Positions 52,550-62,187 are shown, numbered from the stretch's first letter. The stretch is 64,000 bases of DNA from Paenibacillus sp. E222 (GCF_013401555.1 NZ_CP058552.1:2480001-2544000); one strand, 5' to 3'. The notes: generated by a model not told the origin, from the letters alone. A program made the numbers and translations.

Positions 52550-54292
52550 ATGGCATCATCTAATGTAATTATTGTGGGCGGAGGTCTCGCGGGATTGATG
52601 GCGGCGATCAAATCGGCTGAAGCCGGAGTCCATGTTCATTTATTTTCACTGGTTCCCGTTAAAAGATCCCACTCCGTATGTGCCCAGGGCGGTATCAACG
52701 GTGCTGTAAATACCAAGGGTGAGGGCGACTCCCCATGGGTACACTTTGACGATACCGTATATGGCGGTGACTTTTTGGCGAATCAGCCTCCAGTCAAAGC
52801 GATGTGTGAAGCGGCACCAGGCATCATTCACTTGATGGACCGGATGGGCGTAATGTTTAACCGGACACCGGAAGGTTTGCTTGATTTCCGTCGTTTCGGC
52901 GGAACGAAGCATCACCGTACAGCGTTTGCCGGTGCAACGACAGGACAACAATTGCTCTACGCGTTGGATGAGCAGGTGCGTCGCTGGGAAGCGGCCGGTC
53001 TCGTGACCAAGTATGAGAACTGGGAGTTCCTGCAGGCAGTTATTGATGACGAAGGCATCTGCCGCGGGATTGTAGCACAGGATCTGAAAACGATGAAGGT
53101 ACAAACGTTCCCGGCAGAAGCAGTTATTCTGGCGAGCGGCGGCCCTGGCATTATTTTCGGTAAAACAACCAACTCGGTTATCAATACAGGTACTGCCGCA
53201 AGTGCGGTGTATCAGCAAGGTGTAAATTACGCGAACGGTGAGTTCATTCAGATTCACCCGACAGCCATTCCAGGCGATGACAAGCTGCGTCTGATGTCCG
53301 AATCGGCTCGTGGTGAAGGTGGACGGATCTGGACGTACAAAGACGGTAAACCTTGGTACTTCCTCGAAGAGAAGTATCCGTCATACGGTAACCTTGTTCC
53401 GCGTGATATCGCGACGCGCGAAATTTTCAGCGTCTGCGTGGATATGGGCCTCGGCGTGAACGGCGAGAACATGGTCTACCTTGACCTGTCACACAAAGAT
53501 CCGAAGGAGCTGGATGTGAAGCTCGGCGGAATCATTGAGATCTATGAGAAGTTCATGGGTGATGACCCACGCAAAATCCCGATGAAAATCTTCCCGGCAG
53601 TGCATTATTCCATGGGCGGCATGTGGGTAGATTATAACCAAATGACCAACATTCCAGGACTGTTCGCAGCTGGTGAATGTGAATACCAATATCATGGTGC
53701 GAACCGTCTCGGTGCGAATTCCCTGGTATCGGCAATCTACGGTGGTATGGTGGCTGGACCGAAAGCGGTTGAATATATTAAAGGACTCAAAAAATCGTCC
53801 GCAGATATCAGTTCTTCTGTATTCGATGGTTATGCCAAGCGCCAAACTGATAAATACGAAGGCATCCTGAACATGCAGGGCAATGAAAATGCTTATGTCA
53901 TTCACAAAGAGCTTGGCGAGTGGATGACGGCGAACATGACGGTGGTACGCTACAACGATAAGCTGGAAGCGACTATCGGCAAAATCAAGGAATTGAAAGA
54001 GCGCTACGGCAAAATCAACATGTACGACACTTCTGGTTGGAACAACCCGGGTGCAGCATTTACCCGCCAGCTGTGGAATATGCTTGAACTGGCAGAAGCG
54101 ATGACGTTGGGCGCACTGCTGCGTAACGAAAGCCGTGGAGCGCACTACAAACCGGATTTCACCGAACGGAATGACGAGGAATTCCTGAAAACAACGATCG
54201 CAAGTTGGTCGAAGGAAGGTCCAAAAATTTCGTACGAGCCTGTAGACGTTTCCCTGATCCCACCACGGATCCGGGACTACTCGAAGGATTAA
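52550..54292 (+). CDS. sdhA: Succinate dehydrogenase flavoprotein subunit
   Basis: A 580-residue catalytic subunit oxidising succinate to fumarate at the cytoplasmic side of the membrane. FAD binding GGGLAGLMAAI (residues 9-19), covalent flavin histidine in HSVCAQGGINGAV (near residue 42), the succinate-binding HPTAIPG region, and the catalytic arginine region SESARGEGG. AAGGGAGTGA precedes the start. In most Bacillales sdhB follows within a few bases. Here 433 bp with a palindromic element intervene. Confidence 0.97.
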   Translation: MASSNVIIVGGGLAGLMAAIKSAEAGVHVHLFSLVPVKRSHSVCAQGGINGAVNTKGEGDSPWVHFDDTVYGGDFLANQPPVKAMCEAAPGIIHLMDRMGVMFNRTPEGLLDFRRFGGTKHHRTAFAGATTGQQLLYALDEQVRRWEAAGLVTKYENWEFLQAVIDDEGICRGIVAQDLKTMKVQTFPAEAVILASGGPGIIFGKTTNSVINTGTAASAVYQQGVNYANGEFIQIHPTAIPGDDKLRLMSESARGEGGRIWTYKDGKPWYFLEEKYPSYGNLVPRDIATREIFSVCVDMGLGVNGENMVYLDLSHKDPKELDVKLGGIIEIYEKFMGDDPRKIPMKIFPAVHYSMGGMWVDYNQMTNIPGLFAAGECEYQYHGANRLGANSLVSAIYGGMVAGPKAVEYIKGLKKSSADISSSVFDGYAKRQTDKYEGILNMQGNENAYVIHKELGEWMTANMTVVRYNDKLEATIGKIKELKERYGKINMYDTSGWNNPGAAFTRQLWNMLELAEAMTLGALLRNESRGAHYKPDFTERNDEEFLKTTIASWSKEGPKISYEPVDVSLIPPRIRDYSKD

Positions 54293-54510
54293 GTAAAGCG
54301 AAATTTCGGTCTATTAATAAAGTTAATGACTTAGCAACTTAACGGAAAAGAAGTAGACACATAGAGGCAAAGCGTACGCGGAGCTTCTCAATGTTACTAC
54401 TAACCAGAATGAATTATGGCTATTTTCAGTAAAGCGCCTTGCGATGCTTTAGAAACTAAATACTGCATCCAGTATGAATGGAGTGCAGTTTCCAGCAAAG
54501 TGACCCTGCT

Positions 54511-54660
54511 TGCACGACGTAGCGGAGGAAGCGGAAATGCCCAGAAGAAGCGAAGCGCTCGCCTTTATCACCGGATTTTAACCCTGGGAAGGGTTGATCA
54601 AAAAAATCCGGGGATAACAGCGATCAGAAGGGCATTCCGCTGCCGGAGCGCCACCCGTGC
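54511..54660 (+). repeat. Long palindromic intergenic element, copy E (short form), between sdhA and sdhB
   Basis: The core is the family's: TTATCACCGGATTTT with AAAATCCGGGGATAA and apex AACCCT/AGGGTT (54580-54595). The outer arms differ from other copies but pair with each other: GCACG/CGTGC and GCGGAAATGCCC/GGGCATTCCGC. The element lies inside the sdhCAB operon, ending 66 bp before sdhB. The preceding 54293-54510 holds no gene, only short inverted repeats such as ATACTG-CATC-CAGTAT. Confidence 0.8.
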
Positions 54661-54725
54661 ACCAAAAGAGTAACTTTGCGCATCAGCAACACCAATCATC
54701 GTCACTCAAAGGAGGGGACAACGAT

Positions 54726-55490
54726 ATGACGGACACAGCTACAGCAAAAAAAACCGTCAAGTTTATCATCACCCGTCAGGACAGCCCGGAGTCATCTTCG
54801 TACAACGAAGAGTTTGAGCTTCCGTACCGTCCCGGCATGAACGTTATTAGCGCCCTGATGGAGATCCAGCGGAACCCGGTTAATACAGAAGGCAAGTCCA
54901 TTGCCCCTGTCTGCTGGGAATCGAACTGTCTCGAAGAAGTCTGTGGAGCATGCTCCATGGTCATCAACGGCAAACCGCGTCAAGCGTGTGCTGCCCTGAT
55001 CGACAAGCTCGAACAGCCGGTTCGCATTGAACCGATGAAAACCTTCCCGGTGGTTCGTGACCTCGTCATCGACCGTACCCGGATGTTTAACGCCCTGAAA
55101 CGGGTTAAAGCGTGGATTCCGATTGACGGTACCTATGACCTCGGTCCAGGTCCGCGGATGCCTGAGAAGAAACGTCAGTGGGCTTATGAGCTGTCCAAAT
55201 GTATGACATGTGGTGTATGCCTCGAGGCTTGCCCGAACGTCAATGAAAAGACAGACTTTATCGGTCCGGCTGCTCTTTCTCAAGTACGTCTGTTCAATGC
55301 TCACCCAACAGGGGAGATGAACGCTGAAGACCGCTTGGAAGCACTTATGGAAGACGGAGGTATTGAGGGCTGTGGTAACTCGCAGAACTGCGTACGCTCT
55401 TGTCCAAAAGGGATTCCATTGACAACTTCCATTGCCGAAATGAACAAACAAACGACCAAACATATGTTTAAACGCTGGTTGGGCGTGTAA
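54726..55490 (+). CDS. sdhB: Succinate dehydrogenase iron-sulfur subunit
   Basis: A 254-residue electron-transfer subunit with three clusters: the [2Fe-2S] motif CWESNCLEEVCGAC with a fourth cysteine at KPRQAC, the [4Fe-4S] motif CMTCGVCLEACP, and the [3Fe-4S] motif CGNSQNCVRSCPKG. AAAGGAGG ten bases before ATG 54726 fixes the start. An upstream ATG at 54657 lies within the repeat region. It is the last gene of sdhCAB, followed by a terminator. Confidence 0.97.
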   Translation: MTDTATAKKTVKFIITRQDSPESSSYNEEFELPYRPGMNVISALMEIQRNPVNTEGKSIAPVCWESNCLEEVCGACSMVINGKPRQACAALIDKLEQPVRIEPMKTFPVVRDLVIDRTRMFNALKRVKAWIPIDGTYDLGPGPRMPEKKRQWAYELSKCMTCGVCLEACPNVNEKTDFIGPAALSQVRLFNAHPTGEMNAEDRLEALMEDGGIEGCGNSQNCVRSCPKGIPLTTSIAEMNKQTTKHMFKRWLGV

Positions 55491-55556
55491 TCTATTCATA
55501 TCCATTGCAGAACATCGAATCTGCACCATTACAAGAAGTCGTGATCCTGGGCGCAT

Positions 55557-55584
55557 GAAGCCTAAGATTACGGCTTCTTTTTCT
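55557..55584 (+). terminator. Terminator of the sdh operon
   Basis: GAAGCC (55557-55562) pairs with GGCTTC (55572-55577), followed by TTTTTCT. Confidence 0.75.
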
Positions 55585-55666
55585 GTACTCGCAAAGGATC
55601 CGGGCTAGTCACATAGAATATGGTATACTAAGGGGATGGATTTGGGCGGAAGAAGGAGGGGGACGC

Positions 55667-56608
55667 ATGGGAGAAACACCGCGTGAGGGCAGCAAGATCT
55701 CGCCGCCCCAGCGCTCACAGTATGGATCTGATTCGGAGAACCCCATTTTTCCCGGGGAGGAAAAGGATCATGATCCCTCCCGGCGAAGTTTTTTGCTGCG
55801 CATGATCTTCATGACGGCGAGTGCCAGTTTGCTCACAGGAGGATACGCCTGGTTATGGGAGCCTCGTCATCTGGAGATCAAGCATGTTGAATTGAAATTG
55901 CCCAAGTTTCCAAAAGCATTCGAGGGACTGCGTGTAATTCAGTTCAGTGATGCACATCTAGGATTCCATACGGGGCTGAAACAAATGGAGAAGCTGGCTG
56001 AAACGATACGGGAGCAGCAGCCTGATCTGATTTGTTTTACCGGAGATATGGTTGAACGGGAAGCAGAACCGATGCGTGAATGTATTCCTGCACTGGCTTC
56101 AATGCAAGCGAAGTATGGCAAATATGCCGTATTGGGGAACCATGATTACCGAGGCCATCAGCAGCATGAAGTGGAGCTGATGTTTAAAGAGGCCGGGTTC
56201 ACGCTTCTTCGAAACAGCCATGTTCTGATTGAGCGAGGGGATTCACGTATTGCGATAGCAGGTTTGGATGACGCGCTTACGGGCAGACCTGATCCTGTTG
56301 CAGCCATGAAGGGATTGAGTAGAGAGGTCTGGAAACTGCTGCTTATGCATGAGCCCGATTATGCAGACATTGCAGCACCTTATGGTTTCGGACTACAGCT
56401 CTCTGGACACAGTCATGGCGGGCAGGTGCGTTTTCCCTGGATTGGGGCACTGACTACACCAAGAGGTTCACTAAAGTATATTCAAGGGTTATATTACGCA
56501 GGGGATAAGCATATGCCTGTCTATGTGAACCGTGGCTTTGGCATGACCCAACTGCCGATTCGCTTTTTGTGCAGGCCGGAATTGACTGTTTTTGAACTAA
56601 AGGGTTAA
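55667..56608 (+). CDS. Tat-exported metallophosphoesterase (YkuE-like)
   Basis: A 313-residue phosphoesterase with a long N-terminal extension and a twin-arginine signal, SRRSFLLRM (residues 38-46), followed by a hydrophobic stretch. This matches B. subtilis YkuE, which is exported by the Tat system. Metal-binding motifs are in order: FSDAHLG, GDMVE, GNHDYRG, MHEPD and GHSHGGQ. It would hydrolyse phosphodiesters or cell-wall lipid phosphates at the outer membrane face, but the substrate is unknown. AAGGAGG precedes the start. It is followed 39 bp later by a second phosphoesterase gene, probably co-transcribed. Confidence 0.87.
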   Translation: MGETPREGSKISPPQRSQYGSDSENPIFPGEEKDHDPSRRSFLLRMIFMTASASLLTGGYAWLWEPRHLEIKHVELKLPKFPKAFEGLRVIQFSDAHLGFHTGLKQMEKLAETIREQQPDLICFTGDMVEREAEPMRECIPALASMQAKYGKYAVLGNHDYRGHQQHEVELMFKEAGFTLLRNSHVLIERGDSRIAIAGLDDALTGRPDPVAAMKGLSREVWKLLLMHEPDYADIAAPYGFGLQLSGHSHGGQVRFPWIGALTTPRGSLKYIQGLYYAGDKHMPVYVNRGFGMTQLPIRFLCRPELTVFELKG

Positions 56609-56647
56609 CAACATAAAGAATATAGAGCATAAAGGGAGGTTAGCCAG

Positions 56648-57382
56648 ATGGAACGAATTGCGATTGTATCCGATATTCATGGCAACATGACTGCTTGGGA
56701 AGCGGTATTAAAAGATATTCGAAGTCGCGGATTGAAGCGAATCTTTTGTCTTGGCGACCTCGTTGGCAAGGGGCCTGATCCGGTACAGGTTGTAGATCTG
56801 GTGAGAGAGACATGTGAGCACGTCATCCGTGGCAACTGGGATGAGTTGGTTGCGGTTAATCAGGACAACGAGAATTTTACTTGGCAAGCGAAGCGGCTGG
56901 GTAAGGAGCGATTGGCATATCTGGAGAGCTTGCCTTTTAGCCACCAATTAGAGCTGAGTGGTCGTACGATCCGCTTGGTGCATGCCTCTCCTCAAAGTGT
57001 ATATCACCGTGTACAGCCGTGGGATGAGATCGAGAAAAGGTTAGCGATGTTCGAGCCTCCGGCAGATGAGCCTGAGTTCGGTGTGGCGGATGTCGTGGGA
57101 TATGGCGATGTGCATAACGCATACTTGCAGTTTATGAATGGGAAAATGCTGTTCAATGCAGGCAGTGTGGGTAACCCGCTTGATTTTACCCAGGCTTCTT
57201 ATTGTATCCTTGAAGGAGAGGACAGCAATGATCGGAATACCCCGTTCAATCTTCAATTTGTAAGGGTTCCTTATGATATTGAGCAGGAAGTAAAGGCTGC
57301 TCAGCAGGCTCAGGTGCCTTCGCTTGATTTCTATATCCGAGAGCTTCGTACAGGCGTTTATCGCGGGCTGCAAACGGATTAG
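56648..57382 (+). CDS. Cytoplasmic metallophosphoesterase (YfcE/calcineurin-like)
   Basis: A 244-residue protein without signal peptide. Motifs DIHGN (residues 9-13), GDLVGKGPDP, GNWDE and LVHASP give most of the di-metal site. The usual GHTH near the end is replaced by GYGDVHNA, so one ligand may differ. It resembles phosphoprotein phosphatase-like metallophosphatases found next to other phosphoesterases in Paenibacillus. AAAGGGAGG precedes the start. Function is unknown. Confidence 0.82.
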   Translation: MERIAIVSDIHGNMTAWEAVLKDIRSRGLKRIFCLGDLVGKGPDPVQVVDLVRETCEHVIRGNWDELVAVNQDNENFTWQAKRLGKERLAYLESLPFSHQLELSGRTIRLVHASPQSVYHRVQPWDEIEKRLAMFEPPADEPEFGVADVVGYGDVHNAYLQFMNGKMLFNAGSVGNPLDFTQASYCILEGEDSNDRNTPFNLQFVRVPYDIEQEVKAAQQAQVPSLDFYIRELRTGVYRGLQTD

Positions 57383-57562
57383 TTAGGTCAGGAATAAACC
57401 GCTGTAATGAATTGGCATACTAATGTTCGGGCTACTGAGCGTAGTATTGTAGAGCATAGTGATGTTTCATCGTTTATCCATGTATTTTATTTGCGCCGGA
57501 TCTACCTCAGAGCATGCTTGTCTTACCGGACTAGAACCCGTTAGGCAAAAGGAGCGATTGTC

Positions 57563-58195
57563 ATGCTGACCCGAAAAATGCTGGGCCAAGGATTGCCTGC
57601 TTTATGGACAGAGCGCCTTGTTCTTCGATCATTACGTCAGAGTGATTACAGCACATTGTCGGAGCTGTTTTCCGACCCGCAGGTGATCCGTTATGTAAAC
57701 AGGGGGAGTCAGCCCACACCAATCCGGGCTCGGCGATTATTGAATCAGATTCGCAGCAGCAGTGCCAAGCTGGATTCACTGCATTACGGCATCTGCTGGA
57801 AAGGCAGCGAACAGATCATCGGCATCACTTCATTTCAGCATTGGAACGAACAGAACGGTACCGCACAGATCGGATATATTCTGAACAGGTCCACCTGGGG
57901 TAAGGGAGTCGCGACTGAGGCAGTACAGCGTTTGCTGGAATTCGGTTTTGCCGAGCTTAATTTGTGCAAAGTGGAAGCCCGCTGTTACGAGGCAAATGTA
58001 TCATCCGAACGGGTTCTTTGCAAAAGCGGTATGATTTATGAACGGACCCTGCCCTCGTTTGTTTTGAATCATGAGGATGGTGAGACGCCGGATACTCTGC
58101 TGGATGTTAAGGTGTACAGTTTGTATCGTGAACAGCATGTTCGTTCTCATTGGGAGAATCGCCTGCAAACGTTGGTATCCGACAAGCACGAGTAA
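57563..58195 (+). CDS. GNAT family N-acetyltransferase (RimJ/RimL-like)
   Basis: A 210-residue acetyltransferase of the RimJ/RimL type: TERLVLRSLRQSDY at the start, the acetyl-CoA-binding loop STWGKGVATEAV (about residues 112-123), and the KVEARCYEANVSS strand typical of the family. It uses acetyl-CoA on an amine substrate that cannot be told from sequence. AAAAGGAG precedes the ATG. It stands alone. The 216 bp before the next hairpin hold nothing recognised. Confidence 0.87.
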   Translation: MLTRKMLGQGLPALWTERLVLRSLRQSDYSTLSELFSDPQVIRYVNRGSQPTPIRARRLLNQIRSSSAKLDSLHYGICWKGSEQIIGITSFQHWNEQNGTAQIGYILNRSTWGKGVATEAVQRLLEFGFAELNLCKVEARCYEANVSSERVLCKSGMIYERTLPSFVLNHEDGETPDTLLDVKVYSLYREQHVRSHWENRLQTLVSDKHE

Positions 58196-58411
58196 CATAG
58201 AATAGAGCATATTGCATCAATCCAAAGAGCGCCTTTCAATCAGAAAAATATAGATCGAAATGTTTCTATTGCCGAATAAAATGAAACAGCAGAGGTTTGA
58301 AACGAACTTCAATCATTTGTTACACAATTGAAATATAGCTGCAATTGAACTCTAACAGACAGCGGGTAAACTTATCTCATGACCCCCTTTTTGATAATAG
58401 ATTATGCTGTT

Positions 58412-58442
58412 GGGACCCGCGCTTAGCGGGTTCATTTTTTTT
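58412..58442 (+). terminator. Terminator downstream of the GNAT gene
   Basis: GACCCGC-GCTTA-GCGGGTT followed by CATTTTTTTT, about 215 bp after the GNAT stop codon. Confidence 0.7.
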
Positions 58443-58534
58443 GTCTATATAAGTTTAACTATGGAATTTCTACACCAACACTCCGATGACAGAACTTATA
58501 TAACATCTTTTTTTTATATTAGGATACAAAGAAA

Positions 58535-58566
58535 ACCCCCCACAGCGTTTTTACGCCGTGAGGGCT
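58535..58566 (-). terminator. Terminator of the PHP phosphatase gene
   Basis: On the minus strand CCCTCACGGCG pairs with CGCTGTGGGGG around a short A-rich loop, followed by GTTTTCTTTG, just past the stop codon at 58584. Confidence 0.65.
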
Positions 58567-58583
58567 ATTTTGGTGCTCTATGT

Positions 58584-59393
58584 TTAAAACGGTACAACTT
58601 GCATTTGTTTCTGCTTGAAGTATACCCATTCAGTGAATCCAATCTCTTGCAGACGTGTACGAACGTCATCCAGTTCATCGGCAACACGCTGCGGTTTGTG
58701 GGCATCTGATCCGAAGGTCACCTTCACTCCGTAATGATGCGCACGCTCCAGAATGGCATCGGACGGGTACCAGCCACCACTAAGCTTGGTTTTACCCGAC
58801 GTATTAATTTCAATAGCCACGTTCGATTCTGCAATGACCTGCAGCGTTTCATCAATGGCTTGATCTGCGATAATGTCCGAGAAAGGTGGGTAATTTCCTT
58901 TCATGGCATCAATATGTCCGAGAATCTGGAACATGCCGCTTCGGGCTGATTGCCGAATCAATGCATAGTAACGCTCTTTCACTTCAACCTTACGTGCAGC
59001 ACTTAATCCGTTCCAGCGGGTTTTGTTGAATATGCTGACATCTTCCGTATGATGAACTGAACCAATAATATAATCAAAAGGATATTGCCCCAGTGTATTG
59101 CGATACAATTCGGCATGCACAGGGAAATAGTCGGATTCAATGCCAAGAAGCACATCAATTTTGCCTGCGTATTCTTCCTTCAGAGCCAGTACTTCTTCCA
59201 CGTAATGACGCAATTCCGACTTGCCCATCGCGATCCGGGGAAATGCCTGCTCCTCGTCACTGCCGAAGTAAGGTGTATGATCCGAGATACCGATGACCTG
59301 AAGTCCAGACTGAATACCTGCCTCGATATAGTCGCGAATATTGCCGTCTGCATGACCACAACGAAAATGATGGGTGTGAAGATCAAATTTCAT
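58584..59393 (-). CDS. PHP-domain histidinol-phosphatase-like enzyme (HisJ/HisK family)
   Basis: A 269-residue PHP-superfamily phosphoesterase with trinuclear metal motifs DLHTHH (residues 4-9), GISDHT, GIESDYF, GSVHHTED, GHIDAMKG and FGSDAHKP. This pattern matches HisK/HisJ-type histidinol-phosphate phosphatase, the penultimate step of histidine synthesis, but no his genes are nearby, so a different phosphate ester is possible. AAAGGAAGG precedes the start. It follows the LysR gene on the same strand after 32 bp, so the two form a unit. Confidence 0.87.
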   Translation of the reverse strand: MKFDLHTHHFRCGHADGNIRDYIEAGIQSGLQVIGISDHTPYFGSDEEQAFPRIAMGKSELRHYVEEVLALKEEYAGKIDVLLGIESDYFPVHAELYRNTLGQYPFDYIIGSVHHTEDVSIFNKTRWNGLSAARKVEVKERYYALIRQSARSGMFQILGHIDAMKGNYPPFSDIIADQAIDETLQVIAESNVAIEINTSGKTKLSGGWYPSDAILERAHHYGVKVTFGSDAHKPQRVADELDDVRTRLQEIGFTEWVYFKQKQMQVVPF

Positions 59394-59425
59394 ATGGAAA
59401 TCCTTCCTTTCTCATGGCTCATTTA

Positions 59426-60328
59426 TCATTCTGAACTGATGAACTGGGTCTCCGGCATGCCTTTGAGATCGCTCAGGAATTGCTGCATGGCCGAATTCAC
59501 ATAACGACTTGATTTGTAGATGACTCCGACAGGGTGACTGACCTCCAGTTCACTGAGTGGAATCATGCGCAGTGTGCCTTGCCGCAACTCATGGGCAACG
59601 GATTGTTTGGATATAACGGCTGCCCCGAGATTGATCTCAACCATCCGTTTCACTTCCTCGCTGCTTGACAACTCCATAACGATATTGGGCTCAATATTAT
59701 GTTTTTTGAAAATGCCTTCCGTAAAGCGGCGCCCCACCGTATCCGGAGATAGCAAAATCAGAGGTGTGCTGCGCAGAACATCCACCGCGGCATGCTTTTG
59801 CTTCGCCAGTGGATGGAAAGGAGATACCACAAGCTCGAAAGTGTCATAATACAACACGGACGTATTCAGGTTAGGATTACGCTCCGTAAGATAACCGATA
59901 CCGATATCGACCATACCATTCTCGACCTGGGTATAGATCTGTGAAGAAGGCAGGGATTGGATACTGGTCTTGATGAGTGGAAATTGATCCTGAAAGTAGG
60001 ATAAGACCCGTGGCAAAATCTGAATGGCAATAGATGTGGTTGTACCGAGTCTGATATGTCCCTGAGGGGTCTCATCGAGATCCATCAGCTTCTGTTTCAG
60101 CTCTCCCACGATGTCCAGCATTCGTTCGGCATGTTGAAGAAATACCTGTCCGCGATCGGTGAGGGTGACCGGTTGGTTCCGATCGACAAGAACGGTGCTG
60201 AATTCATCCTCCAGGCTCTTGATCTGGGCCGAGACGGCGGGCTGGGTCAAATTTAGGAGTTCTCCGGCTTTGCGGAAACTCATCGTTTTCGAGATGGTAA
60301 TCAGCGTCTCCAGTTGACTGATATTCAT
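59426..60328 (-). CDS. LysR family transcriptional regulator
   Basis: A 300-residue LysR regulator: N-terminal HTH (MSFRKAGELLNLTQPAVSAQI, residues 15-36) and effector-binding domain beginning HIRLGTTTSIAI. The start at 60328 has AAGGAGG six bases upstream. It precedes the PHP phosphatase gene by 32 bp on the same strand, so it may control that gene or a distant target. The CysB/CynR-like effector domain gives no clear ligand. Confidence 0.9.
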   Translation of the reverse strand: MNISQLETLITISKTMSFRKAGELLNLTQPAVSAQIKSLEDEFSTVLVDRNQPVTLTDRGQVFLQHAERMLDIVGELKQKLMDLDETPQGHIRLGTTTSIAIQILPRVLSYFQDQFPLIKTSIQSLPSSQIYTQVENGMVDIGIGYLTERNPNLNTSVLYYDTFELVVSPFHPLAKQKHAAVDVLRSTPLILLSPDTVGRRFTEGIFKKHNIEPNIVMELSSSEEVKRMVEINLGAAVISKQSVAHELRQGTLRMIPLSELEVSHPVGVIYKSSRYVNSAMQQFLSDLKGMPETQFISSE

Positions 60329-60775
60329 GTATGGCCTCCTTGCACGCAAAATGTCTTCTGTCTATCCATAGGTGGAATCCCGTAACTGGTCATTATTCCG
60401 TTCCTTAAATTATAGGTGATTCAGGACAGCAGGGCAATGAAGGGAACATCATGGATTTGGGGAGGTCCATTAGAACGAGAAATTAATTTTATTTCAAGAA
60501 ATTAAATTTTTAACATTTTAAGAAACAGTAAAAAAGTCCTAAATGCCTTTTGCCATGCCTCTTCATGGCAATGGTTCTTGCAACAGATGCGAAAAGCCTC
60601 GATTTTTCGCTAGAATCAGCTATAAACATTTGCTCCGCGGATGACGATAAATTATAGTACACATGCCTTGCCGAATTCTTGGTGAATTCTTGTACGTGAT
60701 AAAGTATAATAAATTTATTGAATATGGGACTTTTGGTGTGTGACCAATAACCCAGTGTAAGGGGGACAATAGACA
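60329..60775. other. Intergenic region with two hairpins, no gene
   Basis: Between the divergent LysR and cheX genes. It contains the perfect hairpin TTGCCATG-CCTCTT-CATGGCAA (60550-60571) and a second one, GCGAAAA/TTTTCGC (60589-60610). Neither is followed by a T tract. A TATAAT near 60706-60711 may be part of the cheX promoter, but no good -35 stands 16-18 bp ahead of it. Confidence 0.45.
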
Positions 60776-61234
60776 GTGAAAGCGGAAGTGATTAATCCTT
60801 TCCTGGAATCCGCACGGAACGTATTCGAACAGCTCATCCAGGTTTCGCCTTCCACCGGGAGTCTTGGCGTGAAAAATGTGGAGTACATTGCAGACCATGT
60901 CTGGATCGTGATCGGAATGACTGGACAACTAAGCGGAAACATCGTGTTTGGAATACAAGAGTCGGTTGCATTGAAAATCGTTTCTGCCATGATGGGCGGC
61001 TTTGTCATTACTGAAATGGACGAAATGAGTAAAAGTGCTATTTCGGAACTTGGCAATATGATTAGCGGCAATGCAAGTACCATCCTGTCCAATCAGGGTG
61101 TCGTTGTTGATATTACACCTCCGCAAGTGATGAATTCTGAATATCTGACTTCCTTTAGTGCAACGAAGGCATTGAGCATTCCTTTGATGATGGACGGAAT
61201 CGGTGAGATGGATATTCAAGTGATGATCTCGTAG
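60776..61234 (+). CDS. cheX: CheX-like chemotaxis phosphatase
   Basis: A 152-residue protein of the CheC/CheX/FliY family, which dephosphorylates CheY-P. The catalytic motif E-x2-N is visible in SAISELGNMISGNAS (about residues 85-99), and the single copy fits CheX. The start is GTG 60776 with AAGGGGG 11 bases upstream. No other chemotaxis or flagellar gene is in the window, so it is an orphan here. Some CheX homologues serve other response regulators. Confidence 0.85.
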   Translation: MKAEVINPFLESARNVFEQLIQVSPSTGSLGVKNVEYIADHVWIVIGMTGQLSGNIVFGIQESVALKIVSAMMGGFVITEMDEMSKSAISELGNMISGNASTILSNQGVVVDITPPQVMNSEYLTSFSATKALSIPLMMDGIGEMDIQVMIS

Positions 61235-61290
61235 AATAGAACCATACGCCTCTAGGGGCAATATGTGTTCAATACGGGAGGACGTCGGGT

Positions 61291-62064
61291 ATGCTAAAAG
61301 ATCAGGTTGTTTTTATCACGGGTGCGTCGAGCGGAATTGGTGCGCTCTGTGCACAGATGCTGATAGAAGAAGGAGCCATCCCGATTCTGGCTGCCCGCTC
61401 GTGGGACAAGCTGGAAGAGATTGGTGCTTCGCTGAAAGGGCAGCATGAACTACTCACGTTAGACGTAACGAATAATGAGCAAGTTCAGATAGCCGTGGAT
61501 GCGATGTTGCAGAAATACGGACGAATCGATATTTTGCTGAATAACGCTGGTTACGGAAAATTTGCGGCCATGACGGATATGTCTGTGCAGGAATTCGATG
61601 AGATGATGGACGTTAATTACATGGGCATTGTTCGCTGTACCAAGGCAGTGCTGCCGCAGATGTTACAACGAGGCAGAGGACAGATCGTGAATGTAGCTTC
61701 CATGGCTGGCAAGATCGGAACTGCAAAATCTGCTTCATATACAGCAACCAAACACGCCGTACTTGGCTTCAGCAATGCCCTGCGCCAGGAACTTCGCAAG
61801 ACCGGAATCACGGTAACGACCATTAATCCCGGACCCATCGATACACCTTTCTTCCAACGGGCTGACCCCTCCGGTAACTATGTTAATAATGTACGCTGGA
61901 TGATGCTGAAGCCGGAAGAGGTTGCAGGGCATATGATCCGGGCGATGAAGAAGCGCAAGGAAGAAGTGAATCTGCCCAGACTGGCTTCGGCTGGAGTGTG
62001 GCTGTATCAGCTATTTCCGCGTCTTGCTGACAGGCTGTCGCACGGTGTAATGAATCAGAAGTAA
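61291..62064 (+). CDS. Short-chain dehydrogenase/reductase
   Basis: A 257-residue classical SDR with cofactor motif TGASSGIG (residues 10-17), NNAG (about 88-91), and the catalytic triad S in VASMAG plus YTATK (YxxxK). The arginine after the second strand (AARSWDK) suggests preference for NADP(H). It resembles YqjQ-type SDRs, whose substrates are unknown. CGGGAGG precedes the start. It follows cheX after 56 bp on the same strand, possibly in one transcript. Confidence 0.9.
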   Translation: MLKDQVVFITGASSGIGALCAQMLIEEGAIPILAARSWDKLEEIGASLKGQHELLTLDVTNNEQVQIAVDAMLQKYGRIDILLNNAGYGKFAAMTDMSVQEFDEMMDVNYMGIVRCTKAVLPQMLQRGRGQIVNVASMAGKIGTAKSASYTATKHAVLGFSNALRQELRKTGITVTTINPGPIDTPFFQRADPSGNYVNNVRWMMLKPEEVAGHMIRAMKKRKEEVNLPRLASAGVWLYQLFPRLADRLSHGVMNQK

Positions 62065-62143
62065 GATGCAACAATGGGCATCATATATCGGATAAGAGAA
62101 GGGCTCCGCCGAGGGGCTTTTCTTTTTTTTGTTAAATGTGAAA

Positions 62144-62187
62144 AACCGCCGCCTTGCTCTTCATCATTCAGAGCAAGGACGGCGGTT
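62144..62187 (-). terminator. Strong terminator of the helveticin J-like gene
   Basis: AACCGCCG plus CTTGCTCT pairs with AGAGCAAG plus CGGCGGTT around a nine-base loop. On the minus strand the stem is followed by TTTTTC. A weaker T-rich hairpin near 62100-62130 may end the SDR transcript on the plus strand. Confidence 0.8.

Noticed and set aside
60550..60610. Rho-independent terminators upstream of cheX
   Set aside because: The two hairpins are perfect but have no following T tract, and no plus-strand gene ends there.
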